DNA of 17,734 bases, taken from NCBI GenBank assembly GCA_013204355.1, contig JABMOA010000119.1:1-17734 (forward strand), in the 5' to 3' direction. This document shows, one piece after another, positions 1-6,900 of this stretch. Origin of the DNA: Candidatus Woesearchaeota archaeon (GTDB lineage: Archaea > Nanobdellota > Nanobdellia > Woesearchaeales > GW2011-AR9). Position 1 is the first letter of the stretch. Each line of letters opens with the position of its first letter. Under the pieces are notes generated by a model, which worked only from the letters and a program-made list of their open reading frames with translations, had not been told where the DNA came from and searched no databases. The translations under genes were made by a program, and so were the position numbers.

Positions 1-53
1 AAGAAAAGGATCTTGATGAAGATTATTTGACAACCGAAGAATTTGAAGAATAA
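1..53 (+). CDS. C-terminal tail of an unknown gene (partial)
   Basis: The frame starting at base 3 is open from the window edge to a TAA at 51-53. It encodes an acidic tail reading EKDLDEDYLTTEEFEE. The steady Glu/Asp-rich codon pattern and the position facing the convergent cold-shock gene suggest the real end of an upstream gene. Only 16 residues are visible, so no function can be given and the call could be wrong. Confidence 0.45.
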   Translation, partial: EKDLDEDYLTTEEFEE

Positions 54-118
54 ATTATTTATTTTTTATTGTTATATTTTATTAAAAAAATAGAAAAAAA
101 AAGAAAAAAATTAAGCTG
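54..118. terminator. T-rich/A-rich convergent intergenic terminator region
   Basis: This AT-only stretch lies between the 3' end of the partial + strand gene and that of the - strand cold-shock gene. Read on the - strand, it has several long T runs (positions 78-118) just after the cold-shock stop codon. That matches the oligo-T signals that end archaeal transcripts. No GC hairpin is present. The role is inferred from composition and position only. Confidence 0.4.
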
Positions 119-150
119 AAATTATTATAAATTAAGTATGATTCTTATTA

Positions 151-345
151 TTAATTTGCTAATTCAACGTTAACTGCTTTTGGACCACGGTCGCCTTCTT
201 CTACATCAAAAGAAACTGCGTCGTTATCTCTGATACGTACTCCTTCTTTCAAACCAGTTTGATGTACAAAATACTCTTTACCATCATCTGATTGGATGAA
301 GCCGAATCCTTTACTTTCGTTAAAAAATTTTACTGTTCCATTCAT
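151..345 (-). CDS. Cold-shock domain protein (CspA-like)
   Basis: This 64-residue protein is a single OB-fold cold-shock domain, the usual length for bacterial Csp proteins. The RNA-binding motifs are both present: RNP1 KGFGFI at residues 12-17 and RNP2 YFVH at 25-28, after the typical start MNGTVKFFNESKG. The family binds single-stranded RNA and DNA in the cytoplasm and is thought to act as an RNA chaperone. The start is supported by a Shine-Dalgarno AGGAGA at 355-360 (minus sense), about 10 nt before the ATG. It stands alone, divergent from the Fur-type regulator gene. Bacterial-type Csp genes are patchy in archaea, so horizontal origin is likely (inference). The family call is secure; the physiological role here is not shown. 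Confidence 0.95.
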   Translation of the reverse strand: MNGTVKFFNESKGFGFIQSDDGKEYFVHQTGLKEGVRIRDNDAVSFDVEEGDRGPKAVNVELAN

Positions 346-354
346 TTTACTATT

Positions 355-419
355 TCTCCTAAAAATGTCTGCTTGAAAATTTTCATCTCCTTGCTTTCAT
401 TTACTATTTTTGTTTATAG
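355..419 (-). promoter_or_regulatory. Promoter and leader of the cold-shock gene
   Basis: Read on the minus strand, a TATA-like CTATAAAC lies at 412-419, and the leader carries the Shine-Dalgarno AGGAGA at 355-360. A TSS about 25 nt downstream of the TATA box would give a leader of roughly 45 nt. That is unlike the mostly leaderless genes elsewhere in this window, and cold-shock genes often carry regulatory leaders. Just upstream of the TATA box lies the palindrome at 422-433. Confidence 0.45.
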
Positions 420-421
420 AC

Positions 422-433
422 TTAGTAAACTAA
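422..433. promoter_or_regulatory. Inverted repeat TTAGT-AA-ACTAA, candidate operator
   Basis: A perfect 5-bp inverted repeat with a 2-bp centre (TTAGTAAACTAA) lies immediately upstream of the cold-shock gene's TATA box. It differs only at its outer base pair from the palindrome overlapping the fur-family promoter at 524-535. The two copies flank the regulator's upstream region, so both could bind the regulator encoded at 546. This is inference from symmetry and placement. Confidence 0.4.
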
Positions 434-515
434 ACCTATTATCTGCTTTAAAATTCTGTTTATTTATAAACTTATGGTTGAATAGTGCTGATTATATCTC
501 CATTTTTACATAATC

Positions 516-535
516 TTTATATACTAGTAAACTAG
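516..535 (+). promoter_or_regulatory. Promoter of the regulator-peroxiredoxin-SOD operon with overlapping palindrome
   Basis: TTTATATA at 516-523 is centred about 26 nt before the ATG at 546, the spacing expected for a leaderless archaeal transcript. CTAGT-AA-ACTAG at 524-535 is a perfect 5-2-5 inverted repeat directly after the TATA box, where a bound repressor would block polymerase or TFB. Since the first gene encodes a Fur/PerR-type repressor, autoregulation through this site is the natural reading, but it is untested. Confidence 0.55.
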
Positions 536-545
536 CTTATTAATA

Positions 546-926
546 ATGGTTATTAATAGGAGAGTCACACCACAACGTAAATTAATACTTGAATATCTAA
601 AAAGTGTACATACACACCCTACAGCAGAAGATATATTTCATGTTGTAAAAGAAAAATTTCCAAAGATAACTTTAGCAACTGTATATAGAAATTTACATAT
701 TCTTACAGAAAATCAAAAGGCGAATAGATTAGAATTAAATGGAAAATACCATTTTGATGGGGACTTAAAACCCCATTTACACTTCATTTGTGAAAATTGT
801 AAAATTATCAAAGATTTATTTTTTGACGATATAAATAAATACTTAGCAAAAAAATTAGAAAAAACTAGTTTATCAATTAGAAATTTTAAAATACAATGTG
901 AGGGAATTTGTAATCATTGTAGTTAA
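546..926 (+). CDS. Fur-family metalloregulator, PerR-like
   Basis: This 126-residue protein has the Fur-family plan. An N-terminal winged helix carries the TPQRKLIL segment (residues 8-15), HPTAEDIF, and the recognition-helix motif TLATVYRNL (42-50). A metal-binding dimerisation domain follows. The structural zinc cysteines are present as C82xxC85 and C122xxC125, with an extra C118, and H77/H79 supply regulatory-site ligands. The family represses genes in response to metal or peroxide. The position aligned with the PerR sensing Asp appears to be His69 in KYHFDGD, so the sensing chemistry is open. It is the first gene of an operon with peroxiredoxin and SOD, which argues for oxidative-stress control rather than iron uptake. 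The protein is slightly short for Fur (about 140-150). The start is set by the TATA box 26 nt upstream. Confidence 0.9.
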   Translation: MVINRRVTPQRKLILEYLKSVHTHPTAEDIFHVVKEKFPKITLATVYRNLHILTENQKANRLELNGKYHFDGDLKPHLHFICENCKIIKDLFFDDINKYLAKKLEKTSLSIRNFKIQCEGICNHCS

Positions 927-931
927 GGAGG
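925..931 (+). promoter_or_regulatory. Strong Shine-Dalgarno of the peroxiredoxin gene
   Basis: AAGGAGG overlaps the stop codon of the regulator gene and ends 9 nt before the ATG at 941. Together with the 14-nt gene gap, this supports internal initiation on a polycistronic mRNA, in contrast with the leaderless first gene. Confidence 0.75.
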
Positions 932-940
932 AAATTAAAA

Positions 941-1516
941 ATGGAAGAAAATAAGTTAGAAATAAATGCATTGGCGCCTGCGTTTGAAGCGCAAGCGTAC
1001 CACAACGGACAAATAACTAAAATAACATCTGAAGAATTAAAAGGCAAATGGGTGGTCTTATTCTTTTACCCTGCAGATTTCACATTTATCTGTCCAACTG
1101 AATTAGGGGATTTAGCAGATCACTATGAAGAATTACAAGGATTAAACTGTGAAGTTCTTTCAATAAGTACTGATACAGTGTTTGTCCATAAAGCATGGCA
1201 TGATGCATCTGAAACTATACGTAAAATTAAATTTCCAATGATCGCAGACCCAGTAGGAGAAATTTGTTGGAATTATGGAACCATGATTCCAGAAGAAGGT
1301 TTGTCATTACGTGGAACATTCATTATAGATCCTGACGGAATTTTAAAGTCATTTGAAATAAATGATAATTCTATTGGAAGGAGTTCAGCTGAATTAATAC
1401 GTAAGATCAAAGCAGCTCAATTTGTTCGTGAGAACGGCGGAGAGGTATGTCCAGCAAATTGGCAACCTGGAAGTAAAACATTAAAACCAGGATTAGATTT
1501 AGTTGGAAAGATTTAA
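941..1516 (+). CDS. ahpC: Typical 2-Cys peroxiredoxin, AhpC type
   Basis: This 191-residue thiol peroxidase reduces hydrogen peroxide and organic hydroperoxides. The peroxidatic Cys51 sits in the signature FYPADFTFICPTE, with Pro44 and Thr48 of the PxxxTxxC motif. The resolving Cys170 lies in GEVCPANW, and the tail TLKPGLDLVGKI is characteristic of AhpC/Prx1. Length equals the family norm of about 187-200. No AhpF is visible nearby, so the electron donor (perhaps a thioredoxin or glutaredoxin-like protein) is unknown. The gene is second in the operon behind the Fur-type regulator and 11 nt ahead of the SOD gene. This pairing gives consecutive detoxification of superoxide and the peroxide it yields. 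The close match to bacterial AhpC suggests acquisition from bacteria (inference). Confidence 0.95.
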   Translation: MEENKLEINALAPAFEAQAYHNGQITKITSEELKGKWVVLFFYPADFTFICPTELGDLADHYEELQGLNCEVLSISTDTVFVHKAWHDASETIRKIKFPMIADPVGEICWNYGTMIPEEGLSLRGTFIIDPDGILKSFEINDNSIGRSSAELIRKIKAAQFVRENGGEVCPANWQPGSKTLKPGLDLVGKI

Positions 1517-1542
1517 GATTAATAATAATGGAGGAAAATAAA

Positions 1543-2175
1543 ATGACAGAACATGAATTTACATTACCAGAACTACCCTATGCATACGATGCATTGGAAC
1601 CCCATTATGACAAGGAAACGTTAGAAATTCATCACACAAAGCATCATGCTGGCTACGTGGCAGGATTAAATGCTGCAATAAAAAAATTAGCAGAATGCCG
1701 TGAAACAGGTGACTATAGTTTAATCAAACATTGGGAACGAGAACAAGCTTTCCATGGAGCTGGACATTTATTACACAGTTTATTCTGGGAAAATATGAGG
1801 CCAGGATCTGATGAAAATAAAGCGTCTGGAGAATTATTAACAGGTATTGAAAAATCATTCGGATCTTGGGAAAAGTTTGAAGCACAATTTAAAGCTGCAA
1901 CATGTGCAGTTGAAGGTAGTGGTTGGGGTGTACTTGCAAGTTGTCCTCATGGTTCATTACATGTATTTGCGGTAGAGAATCATCAGAAAGTATGGGTTCA
2001 AGGATTACAACCAATTATGGTTTGTGATGTGTGGGAACATGCTTACTATTTGAAGTACCAAAACAAACGTGCAGAATGGGTTAATAATTTTTGGAAATTA
2101 ATCAATTGGAATAAAGTTTCTGAAAGATATGCCAAATGTGCTAACAAAGAAAATTGTGAAGAAAAATCTGAATAA
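1543..2175 (+). CDS. sod: Iron/manganese superoxide dismutase
   Basis: This 210-residue enzyme converts superoxide to hydrogen peroxide and oxygen. The N-terminal signature LPELPYAYDALEP and the metal ligands His30, His78, Asp162 and His166 (DVWEHAYY) are all present, with Tyr38 as the gateway residue. Where classical MnSODs have a Gln hydrogen-bonded to the metal-bound water, this protein has His147 (ENHQ). From memory, that His also occurs in mycobacterial and some archaeal enzymes. Metal choice (Fe, Mn or either) cannot be settled from sequence. I chose the ATG at 1543 rather than 1528: the GGAGG at 1530-1534 is then a Shine-Dalgarno 8 nt ahead, and the protein begins at the usual place. 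No signal peptide is seen, so it is cytoplasmic. It is last in the antioxidant operon. Confidence 0.95.
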   Translation: MTEHEFTLPELPYAYDALEPHYDKETLEIHHTKHHAGYVAGLNAAIKKLAECRETGDYSLIKHWEREQAFHGAGHLLHSLFWENMRPGSDENKASGELLTGIEKSFGSWEKFEAQFKAATCAVEGSGWGVLASCPHGSLHVFAVENHQKVWVQGLQPIMVCDVWEHAYYLKYQNKRAEWVNNFWKLINWNKVSERYAKCANKENCEEKSE

Positions 2176-2206
2176 TTTTCTAAGTTTTTTTTCTTTTTAT
2201 TTTTTT
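2176..2206. terminator. Oligo-T terminator after sod
   Basis: Runs of T follow the SOD stop codon at 2186-2192 and 2194-2206, with no GC hairpin. This is the expected archaeal termination signal for the antioxidant operon. It reaches the stop codon of the convergent 148-aa gene at 2205-2207. Confidence 0.45.
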
Positions 2207-2651
2207 AATCCCTACTACCTTTTTCATAAATCCTTTTAAGTTCAAGAGTTAATGGTATTGCTGTTTCAACTTCTGGTACAAATTCCAAAACATCGTAATA
2301 ACCCTCCTCATCAGGTTCACTTATTGCAACTTCAATAGGTTGGGGTTTCCAGTAGCCATGATATAACCCTCTTGAATCTTCATCAACAGAATTTTTTGTC
2401 ACAAGATTCTCTATTGCAGCATAATTTTCTGGATCAAGAGGATTGATTGTTATATTTAATCTAGTTTTATTTCCAATGTAATGTTGTGTCCCTTCTATTG
2501 TTTTAAATGGTCCATCTTCTTCACCTAAGTAAATACTTCCTGAAACAACGCCTTCTAAATCAATAATGATGTGTGCATTACATTCTATTAATTCATCATC
2601 TATCTCGTATTTAAAAATTCCAATATAATGTTCTACCATTTCTTGAGTCAT
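2205..2651 (-). CDS. Uncharacterised acidic 148-aa protein
   Basis: I do not recognise this protein. It is soluble-looking, acidic and apparently beta-rich, with alternating stretches such as HIIIDLEGVVSGSIYLG and LNITINPLDPENY, and no membrane segment or metal motif. It has one cysteine (C24) and aromatic motifs such as GLYHGYWKPQP. The frame stays open upstream to 2744, but I place the start at 2651: a TATA box (TATATAAAA in + sense, 2675-2683) lies 24-32 nt upstream, ideal for a leaderless mRNA, and the longer version would run over the YgiQ promoter. It is divergent from the YgiQ-type gene and convergent with the antioxidant operon. A compact beta-barrel binding protein is possible, but no function is claimed. 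Confidence 0.75.
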   Translation of the reverse strand: MTQEMVEHYIGIFKYEIDDELIECNAHIIIDLEGVVSGSIYLGEEDGPFKTIEGTQHYIGNKTRLNITINPLDPENYAAIENLVTKNSVDEDSRGLYHGYWKPQPIEVAISEPDEEGYYDVLEFVPEVETAIPLTLELKRIYEKGSRD

Positions 2652-2674
2652 AAATGCCTTTTGAATGAATCTTC

Positions 2675-2683
2675 TATATAAAA
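2675..2683 (-). promoter_or_regulatory. TATA box of the 148-aa gene
   Basis: The + sense TATATAAAA reads TTTTATATA on the minus strand and lies 24-32 nt upstream of the ATG at 2651. It predicts transcription starting at or within a base or two of the start codon. Confidence 0.5.
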
Positions 2684-2725
2684 TATATTGTCCTTGTAAA
2701 AATATGATACAATATCCTCCATAAG

Positions 2726-2733
2726 TATTTAAA
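2726..2733 (+). promoter_or_regulatory. TATA box of the YgiQ-type gene
   Basis: TATTTAAA lies 22-29 nt before the ATG at 2755, predicting a leaderless mRNA. It is separate from the divergent TATA box at 2675-2683, leaving about 42 bp between the two elements. Confidence 0.5.
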
Positions 2734-2754
2734 GAAATAGGCAATTTTTATGTT

Positions 2755-4497
2755 ATGGAAAAATTTATCCCAACATCACTAAAAGAAGGACAAAGTTATT
2801 ATGATAGCTTCACACAGTTTGATATCATTTTTGTAACTGGGGACCCCTATTATGATCATCCTTTAAATGGTGTTGCAATCTTATCACGTTTATTGAATGT
2901 AAAAGGTTACAAGGTAGGAATTATTGCCCAGCCAGAAACAAAAGAAGATTTCACTTCTTGTGGAAAACCTCGTTATTTCTTTTGTATAACATCAGGATTA
3001 TTAGATTCCATGCTGGCAAATTATACACCCATGCTTCATAAACGTGAAAATGTTCTTGTGCCTGAACGTGCATTGATACTGTATACACAAAAAATTAAGG
3101 AATCTTTCAAAGATAGTATTACAATTATTGGTGGTGTTGAAGCTACGATTCGTCGTTTCACACATTTTGATTATAAAGAAAATAAATTACGACGAAGTAT
3201 ATTACAAGACAGTAAAGCTGATGTGTTAATTCATGGAAATGCAGATCGTACACTTCTTGAAATATTAAAACGTTTAAAGGAATTCCCTGAATTACCTTTT
3301 CAACATCTATCTTCTCTTTTAGATTGTCAAACCATTGATGGTCTTTCTTTTCGTATAAAGAAAAATGATATTAATAAGGATTTACGAAACCTACCAAGTT
3401 ATGAGGATTGCGTAGAAGATCCAAAAAAATTTAGTTTACTAACAAGAACTCATTATCTTCTTCCAGATGATGCATTTATTGAACCATGTGGTCTTGGTTT
3501 TATTCAACATAATCGTCCATCACATCCTCTTACAGAACAAGAATTAGACCTTATTTATGAACAACCATTTACAAGAAAATTACATCCTAACTCTAAAAAC
3601 TTTAATTTTAATTATGAAATGGTAGAACGCTTAGAGACTTCTGTTATTCTTGGAAGAGGTTGTTGGGGAAGCTGTAATTTTTGTGTTATTCCTCTTGTAC
3701 AAGGCAAGGAAGTTGCAAAACGGAGCAAGGAAAGTATCCTTAAAGAAATTGAAACGCTTTACAAAAAAGGATATACAAAAATTAATGATTTAACATTACC
3801 AACACTTAATATGTATGGATCATCATGTAATCTTTACAACGTACCACAAATCATTTCCTCACCCATTATTAACGAAGATATTACCGTTTATAATAAAGAA
3901 AAATATTGTAATCAACAATGCGGGGGATGTCCTCAACGTGTCCTGCGTGACGATTTATACCCATTACTTGAAGGAATAGAAAAACTACAAAGGAAATATC
4001 CAGGAACATCATTAGAATTACGTAGTGCCATTCGTCATGATATTATCTTAGAACAAAAAGAATTATTTAGAAAAATCATGCAATTTACAACACGTCTAAA
4101 AATAGCGCCAGAACATATTTCTAACACTGTATTGAAGCAAATGAATAAAGGAACACGTGCACAATTTGAAGAATTTTTAGAAGAATATAAAAAAATAAAT
4201 GAAGAGCAAGGCACACATAAAAATTTAGTCCCCTATTTTATTGCAGGACATCCCGGGAGTACAATGAATGATATGGAATTACTTCGTAAATTTTGTAAAG
4301 AAAAAGATATTTATGTGAATTTAACACAAGTATTTACCCCAACTCCTGGCACTGCATCAACTGCAGCTTATTACACTGCTGAAGACACATTCACAAAAGA
4401 AAAGATTCATGTCCCACGAAATTTCCGTGAGAAGAAAGATCAAAAGAATGTTCTTGTGGAAGATATAGAATTTTCAAAAGATGATGAGAGTGGGTAA
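2755..4497 (+). CDS. YgiQ-family radical SAM protein (UPF0313)
   Basis: This 580-residue protein fits the YgiQ/UPF0313 family. A cobalamin-binding-like N-terminal region carries the family signature VTGDPYYDHP near residues 27-36 and GYKVGIIAQPE. A radical SAM core follows, with the [4Fe-4S]-binding motif C303xxxC307xxC310 in GRGCWGSCNFC. Further cysteines lie in NMYGSSC and QQCGGCPQR, typical of the family. The cluster would cleave S-adenosylmethionine to a radical. The substrate is unknown throughout the family, so no reaction can be stated. Length is close to the usual 600-700 residues, slightly short at the C-terminus. It has its own promoter and is not in an obvious operon. The family call is secure. 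Confidence 0.93.
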   Translation: MEKFIPTSLKEGQSYYDSFTQFDIIFVTGDPYYDHPLNGVAILSRLLNVKGYKVGIIAQPETKEDFTSCGKPRYFFCITSGLLDSMLANYTPMLHKRENVLVPERALILYTQKIKESFKDSITIIGGVEATIRRFTHFDYKENKLRRSILQDSKADVLIHGNADRTLLEILKRLKEFPELPFQHLSSLLDCQTIDGLSFRIKKNDINKDLRNLPSYEDCVEDPKKFSLLTRTHYLLPDDAFIEPCGLGFIQHNRPSHPLTEQELDLIYEQPFTRKLHPNSKNFNFNYEMVERLETSVILGRGCWGSCNFCVIPLVQGKEVAKRSKESILKEIETLYKKGYTKINDLTLPTLNMYGSSCNLYNVPQIISSPIINEDITVYNKEKYCNQQCGGCPQRVLRDDLYPLLEGIEKLQRKYPGTSLELRSAIRHDIILEQKELFRKIMQFTTRLKIAPEHISNTVLKQMNKGTRAQFEEFLEEYKKINEEQGTHKNLVPYFIAGHPGSTMNDMELLRKFCKEKDIYVNLTQVFTPTPGTASTAAYYTAEDTFTKEKIHVPRNFREKKDQKNVLVEDIEFSKDDESG

Positions 4498-4586
4498 ATT
4501 GTATATTTTATTAACCTCTTGAGAATACTGATGATTTTTTATGAAAAAAAGTGATTTGTTACTTAATGGTAATTTGTATAAAAATA

Positions 4587-4592
4587 TTTATA
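4587..4592 (+). promoter_or_regulatory. TATA box of the 105-aa gene
   Basis: TTTATA within the A/T-rich stretch aaaatatttataaaaaa lies 25-30 nt before the ATG at 4617. This predicts a leaderless mRNA and supports the 105-aa gene as real and separately transcribed. Confidence 0.5.
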
Positions 4593-4616
4593 AAAAATAA
4601 ATCATAAATAGATGAG

Positions 4617-4934
4617 ATGGTAGAAATTAAGTTAACAAAAATCTGGATAGAAGGTATAAATGATACTACCATGTTACAAAACATAGTTTCAAATGAAGGG
4701 TATGATTCTGTTTTTGCAAGGGATACAGAAGTAGAATTGCTTGCGCCAGACGGTTCTAATCCTACATTTTGTGGGGTAGTATATCATAGGAGTGGAGATG
4801 ATACATATGCTGCTTTAATTGCTTCTGGTGAAGGTGATCAAAGAAAGTTGGAGTTATATCATTGTGAATTAATTGCCTATAATACAGGACGAGGAAAAAA
4901 AGAATTTAAAAGAACTATTATCAAGGATTTTTAG
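4617..4934 (+). CDS. Uncharacterised 105-aa protein
   Basis: I do not recognise this gene. It encodes a small mixed-charge cytoplasmic protein with two Cys (FCGVVYH and YHCELIAY) and no membrane segment. The order looks like alternating strands: TKIWIEG, VFARDTEVELLAPDG, CGVVYHRSGDDTYAALIASGEG, KLELYHCELIAY. A basic C-terminus (GRGKKEFKRTIIKDF) could touch nucleic acid. A well-placed TATA box and normal codon use support a real gene. It ends in TAG only 11 nt from the stop codon of the convergent metallopeptidase gene. No function is claimed. Confidence 0.75.
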   Translation: MVEIKLTKIWIEGINDTTMLQNIVSNEGYDSVFARDTEVELLAPDGSNPTFCGVVYHRSGDDTYAALIASGEGDQRKLELYHCELIAYNTGRGKKEFKRTIIKDF

Positions 4935-4945
4935 TTCCATAAAGA

Positions 4946-6673
4946 TTATTCAATTTTCTTAATTAAATCTTTGATGGCATCAAATCCTTTCTGCCAGAAC
5001 GCTTCAGATGTTATATCAGCACCAACAATTTTTGCTATTTTTACAGGTTCACAACTACCACCAGCTTCTAACATATGAATTACCTTACGTGCGAAGGACG
5101 GTCCTTTTTCTTTATACATTTCATAGATTGCTAATGTCAATAAGTTTCCAAAGGCATATGCGTAACAATAGAATGGTGTGTGAAATATATGAGGGATGTA
5201 TGCCCATTCATATTTGTAAATATCATCTACTTCAACTTTAGGACCTAATTGTTTCTTTAACATTTTTAAATAAACGTCTGACATCTCATCAATTGTTTTA
5301 CCTTCCTTCATCATTTCATGCGCTTGAATTTCAAATCGTACAAAACCAGCTTGACGAGTTATAGAAGCATAAAGATCATCCAACTTTGTAAACAACATAT
5401 TCTTAGCCGCTTTAGGATTATCCTTCAAGACCTTTTCTGATAACAACATCTCTGAAAAGATGGATGCAGTTTCTGCTAAAGGGAGGCATGCATCAGCCGT
5501 AAATTCAGTTTGCTTCATATTTGCAAGTGACATATGAATCCCGTGTCCCAGTTCATGCGCAAGCGTTGATACGTCGCGATATTTTCCTGTATATGATAAT
5601 AAAACATATGGGGAGTGTTGCATTGTTGTTGGACAACAAAACGCGCCAGAACGCTTTCCTTTCTGGATATTAGAATGAACATGATTCTGATTGATAATAT
5701 TAGAGGCAGCAGCATGAAACTCAGGCGCAAATCCTTCAAATGTTTCAAGTACCATATTTACAGCTTTATCGTAAGAAATTAATTCTTTTTCTTCCTTTAA
5801 TGGTGCATAAATATCAAATCTTCTTAGTTTATCTAATTTTAATTTTTTTCTTTTAATTTCAAAGAATTTATGAAATATTTTTTCATTTTTTTCACAGACA
5901 TTCAACAATGCTTGAATTGCAGCATCAGGGATATCATTCACAGAATTTCGAACATTAATAGGGGATGTATATCCACGTAAATTCACCGATTCTTCACGCC
6001 AATCGTTAATTAAATTTTTATAAATTTCGCCAATTAAATCTTTGTGTTCTTGGTATGGTTTGAATAATGCAAGATACGCATCTTTTCTTATCTTAGAAGA
6101 AGATGAACGTACAAAGGTCACCATCTCTTCTTGGGTACGTTTTTTTCCTTGAAAATCAAATGAAAATTTACTTGTTAATATTGTATAAATATTAGTTAAT
6201 GCAGAAACACCAGTAGTGTCTTTAATATTAATTATTTTTTCTTCATTCTCTTCTAATGTGTGCTTTCTTCTTTTTCTGAGCATTTCAAAATGATAATGAT
6301 ACTTCCCAGATGCATCAATTAACTGTTTTGCCTTTTTATCTGACAATTTTTTGAACCATAGGCTGAAGAATATTAATTTATTACCTTGTTTCGTCAGAAA
6401 ATTTTCAACTTTACTTGCTAATGCAGCCGCTTTTTGATCTTCAGCATTTGCAGACCATGCAAGGTGTGTAGATATCCCAAGTTTTGCTGAAATAATCCTT
6501 AAATCTTCTATCTCTTTAACAAACTCCATAAAATCTTTTGTAGAGGTAGAATTTGTTAATAATTTTCTTTTCTTTACTATATTATTAGTATGCTGTTCAA
6601 TTGTTTTAAATGTATGATCAAGATTTTTTGGTGTGATTTCTGACAAGTCCCAAGGCGCAGTTTTATATTCCAT
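4946..6673 (-). CDS. pepF: M3-family zinc oligopeptidase (PepF/oligoendopeptidase F-like)
   Basis: This 575-residue protein matches the M3B oligoendopeptidase F architecture: a long helical N-terminal half and a C-terminal metalloprotease half. The catalytic zinc motif is H373-E-L-G-H377 within TLAHELGHGIH. A downstream helix LAETASIFSEML supplies the third-ligand Glu typical of M3 enzymes. Near the end, YIPHIFHTPFYCYAYAFGN carries the conserved His/Tyr residues that stabilise the transition state in the family. These enzymes cleave short peptides inside the cell and recycle peptides released by proteasomes. There is no signal peptide, and length is as usual (about 570-610). The start at 6673 is supported by a TATA-like element 22-30 nt upstream. 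The gene stands alone. Confidence 0.94.
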   Translation of the reverse strand: MEYKTAPWDLSEITPKNLDHTFKTIEQHTNNIVKKRKLLTNSTSTKDFMEFVKEIEDLRIISAKLGISTHLAWSANAEDQKAAALASKVENFLTKQGNKLIFFSLWFKKLSDKKAKQLIDASGKYHYHFEMLRKRRKHTLEENEEKIINIKDTTGVSALTNIYTILTSKFSFDFQGKKRTQEEMVTFVRSSSSKIRKDAYLALFKPYQEHKDLIGEIYKNLINDWREESVNLRGYTSPINVRNSVNDIPDAAIQALLNVCEKNEKIFHKFFEIKRKKLKLDKLRRFDIYAPLKEEKELISYDKAVNMVLETFEGFAPEFHAAASNIINQNHVHSNIQKGKRSGAFCCPTTMQHSPYVLLSYTGKYRDVSTLAHELGHGIHMSLANMKQTEFTADACLPLAETASIFSEMLLSEKVLKDNPKAAKNMLFTKLDDLYASITRQAGFVRFEIQAHEMMKEGKTIDEMSDVYLKMLKKQLGPKVEVDDIYKYEWAYIPHIFHTPFYCYAYAFGNLLTLAIYEMYKEKGPSFARKVIHMLEAGGSCEPVKIAKIVGADITSEAFWQKGFDAIKDLIKKIE

Positions 6674-6694
6674 GACATGTTATTAATATTACGC

Positions 6695-6703
6695 TTTTTA
6701 AGG
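6695..6703 (-). promoter_or_regulatory. TATA-like element of the oligopeptidase gene
   Basis: On the minus strand CCTTAAAAA lies 22-30 nt upstream of the ATG at 6673, consistent with a leaderless mRNA. The rest of 6704-6900 is AT-rich. I see no gene there, only a 13-nt motif at 6855-6867 that recurs at 7544-7556. Confidence 0.35.
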
Positions 6704-6900
6704 ATTTGGTACTTTGAAAGAGTAGTGGTTTAATCGCTGGATGTTTTGAGCATATCTTAAATATAAAATAAACTTGACTTATAAAATATTAAATGAATCA
6801 TAATCTTAATGTGGTTCTGTTGACTGAAATATTTGTGATTAATCTATTTAATCAAAAAAGTTAAGTTTTATTCCTAAAAATGTTTTTAAAAACGCCTTAA

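Noticed and set aside
1528..1542. Start of SOD at the upstream ATG 1528
   Set aside because: The GGAGG inside those bases is better read as the Shine-Dalgarno for ATG 1543, which also gives the standard SOD N-terminus.
2652..2744. N-terminal extension of the 148-aa protein
   Set aside because: It would cover the gene's own TATA box and reach the promoter of the divergent YgiQ gene; its sequence also looks less protein-like.
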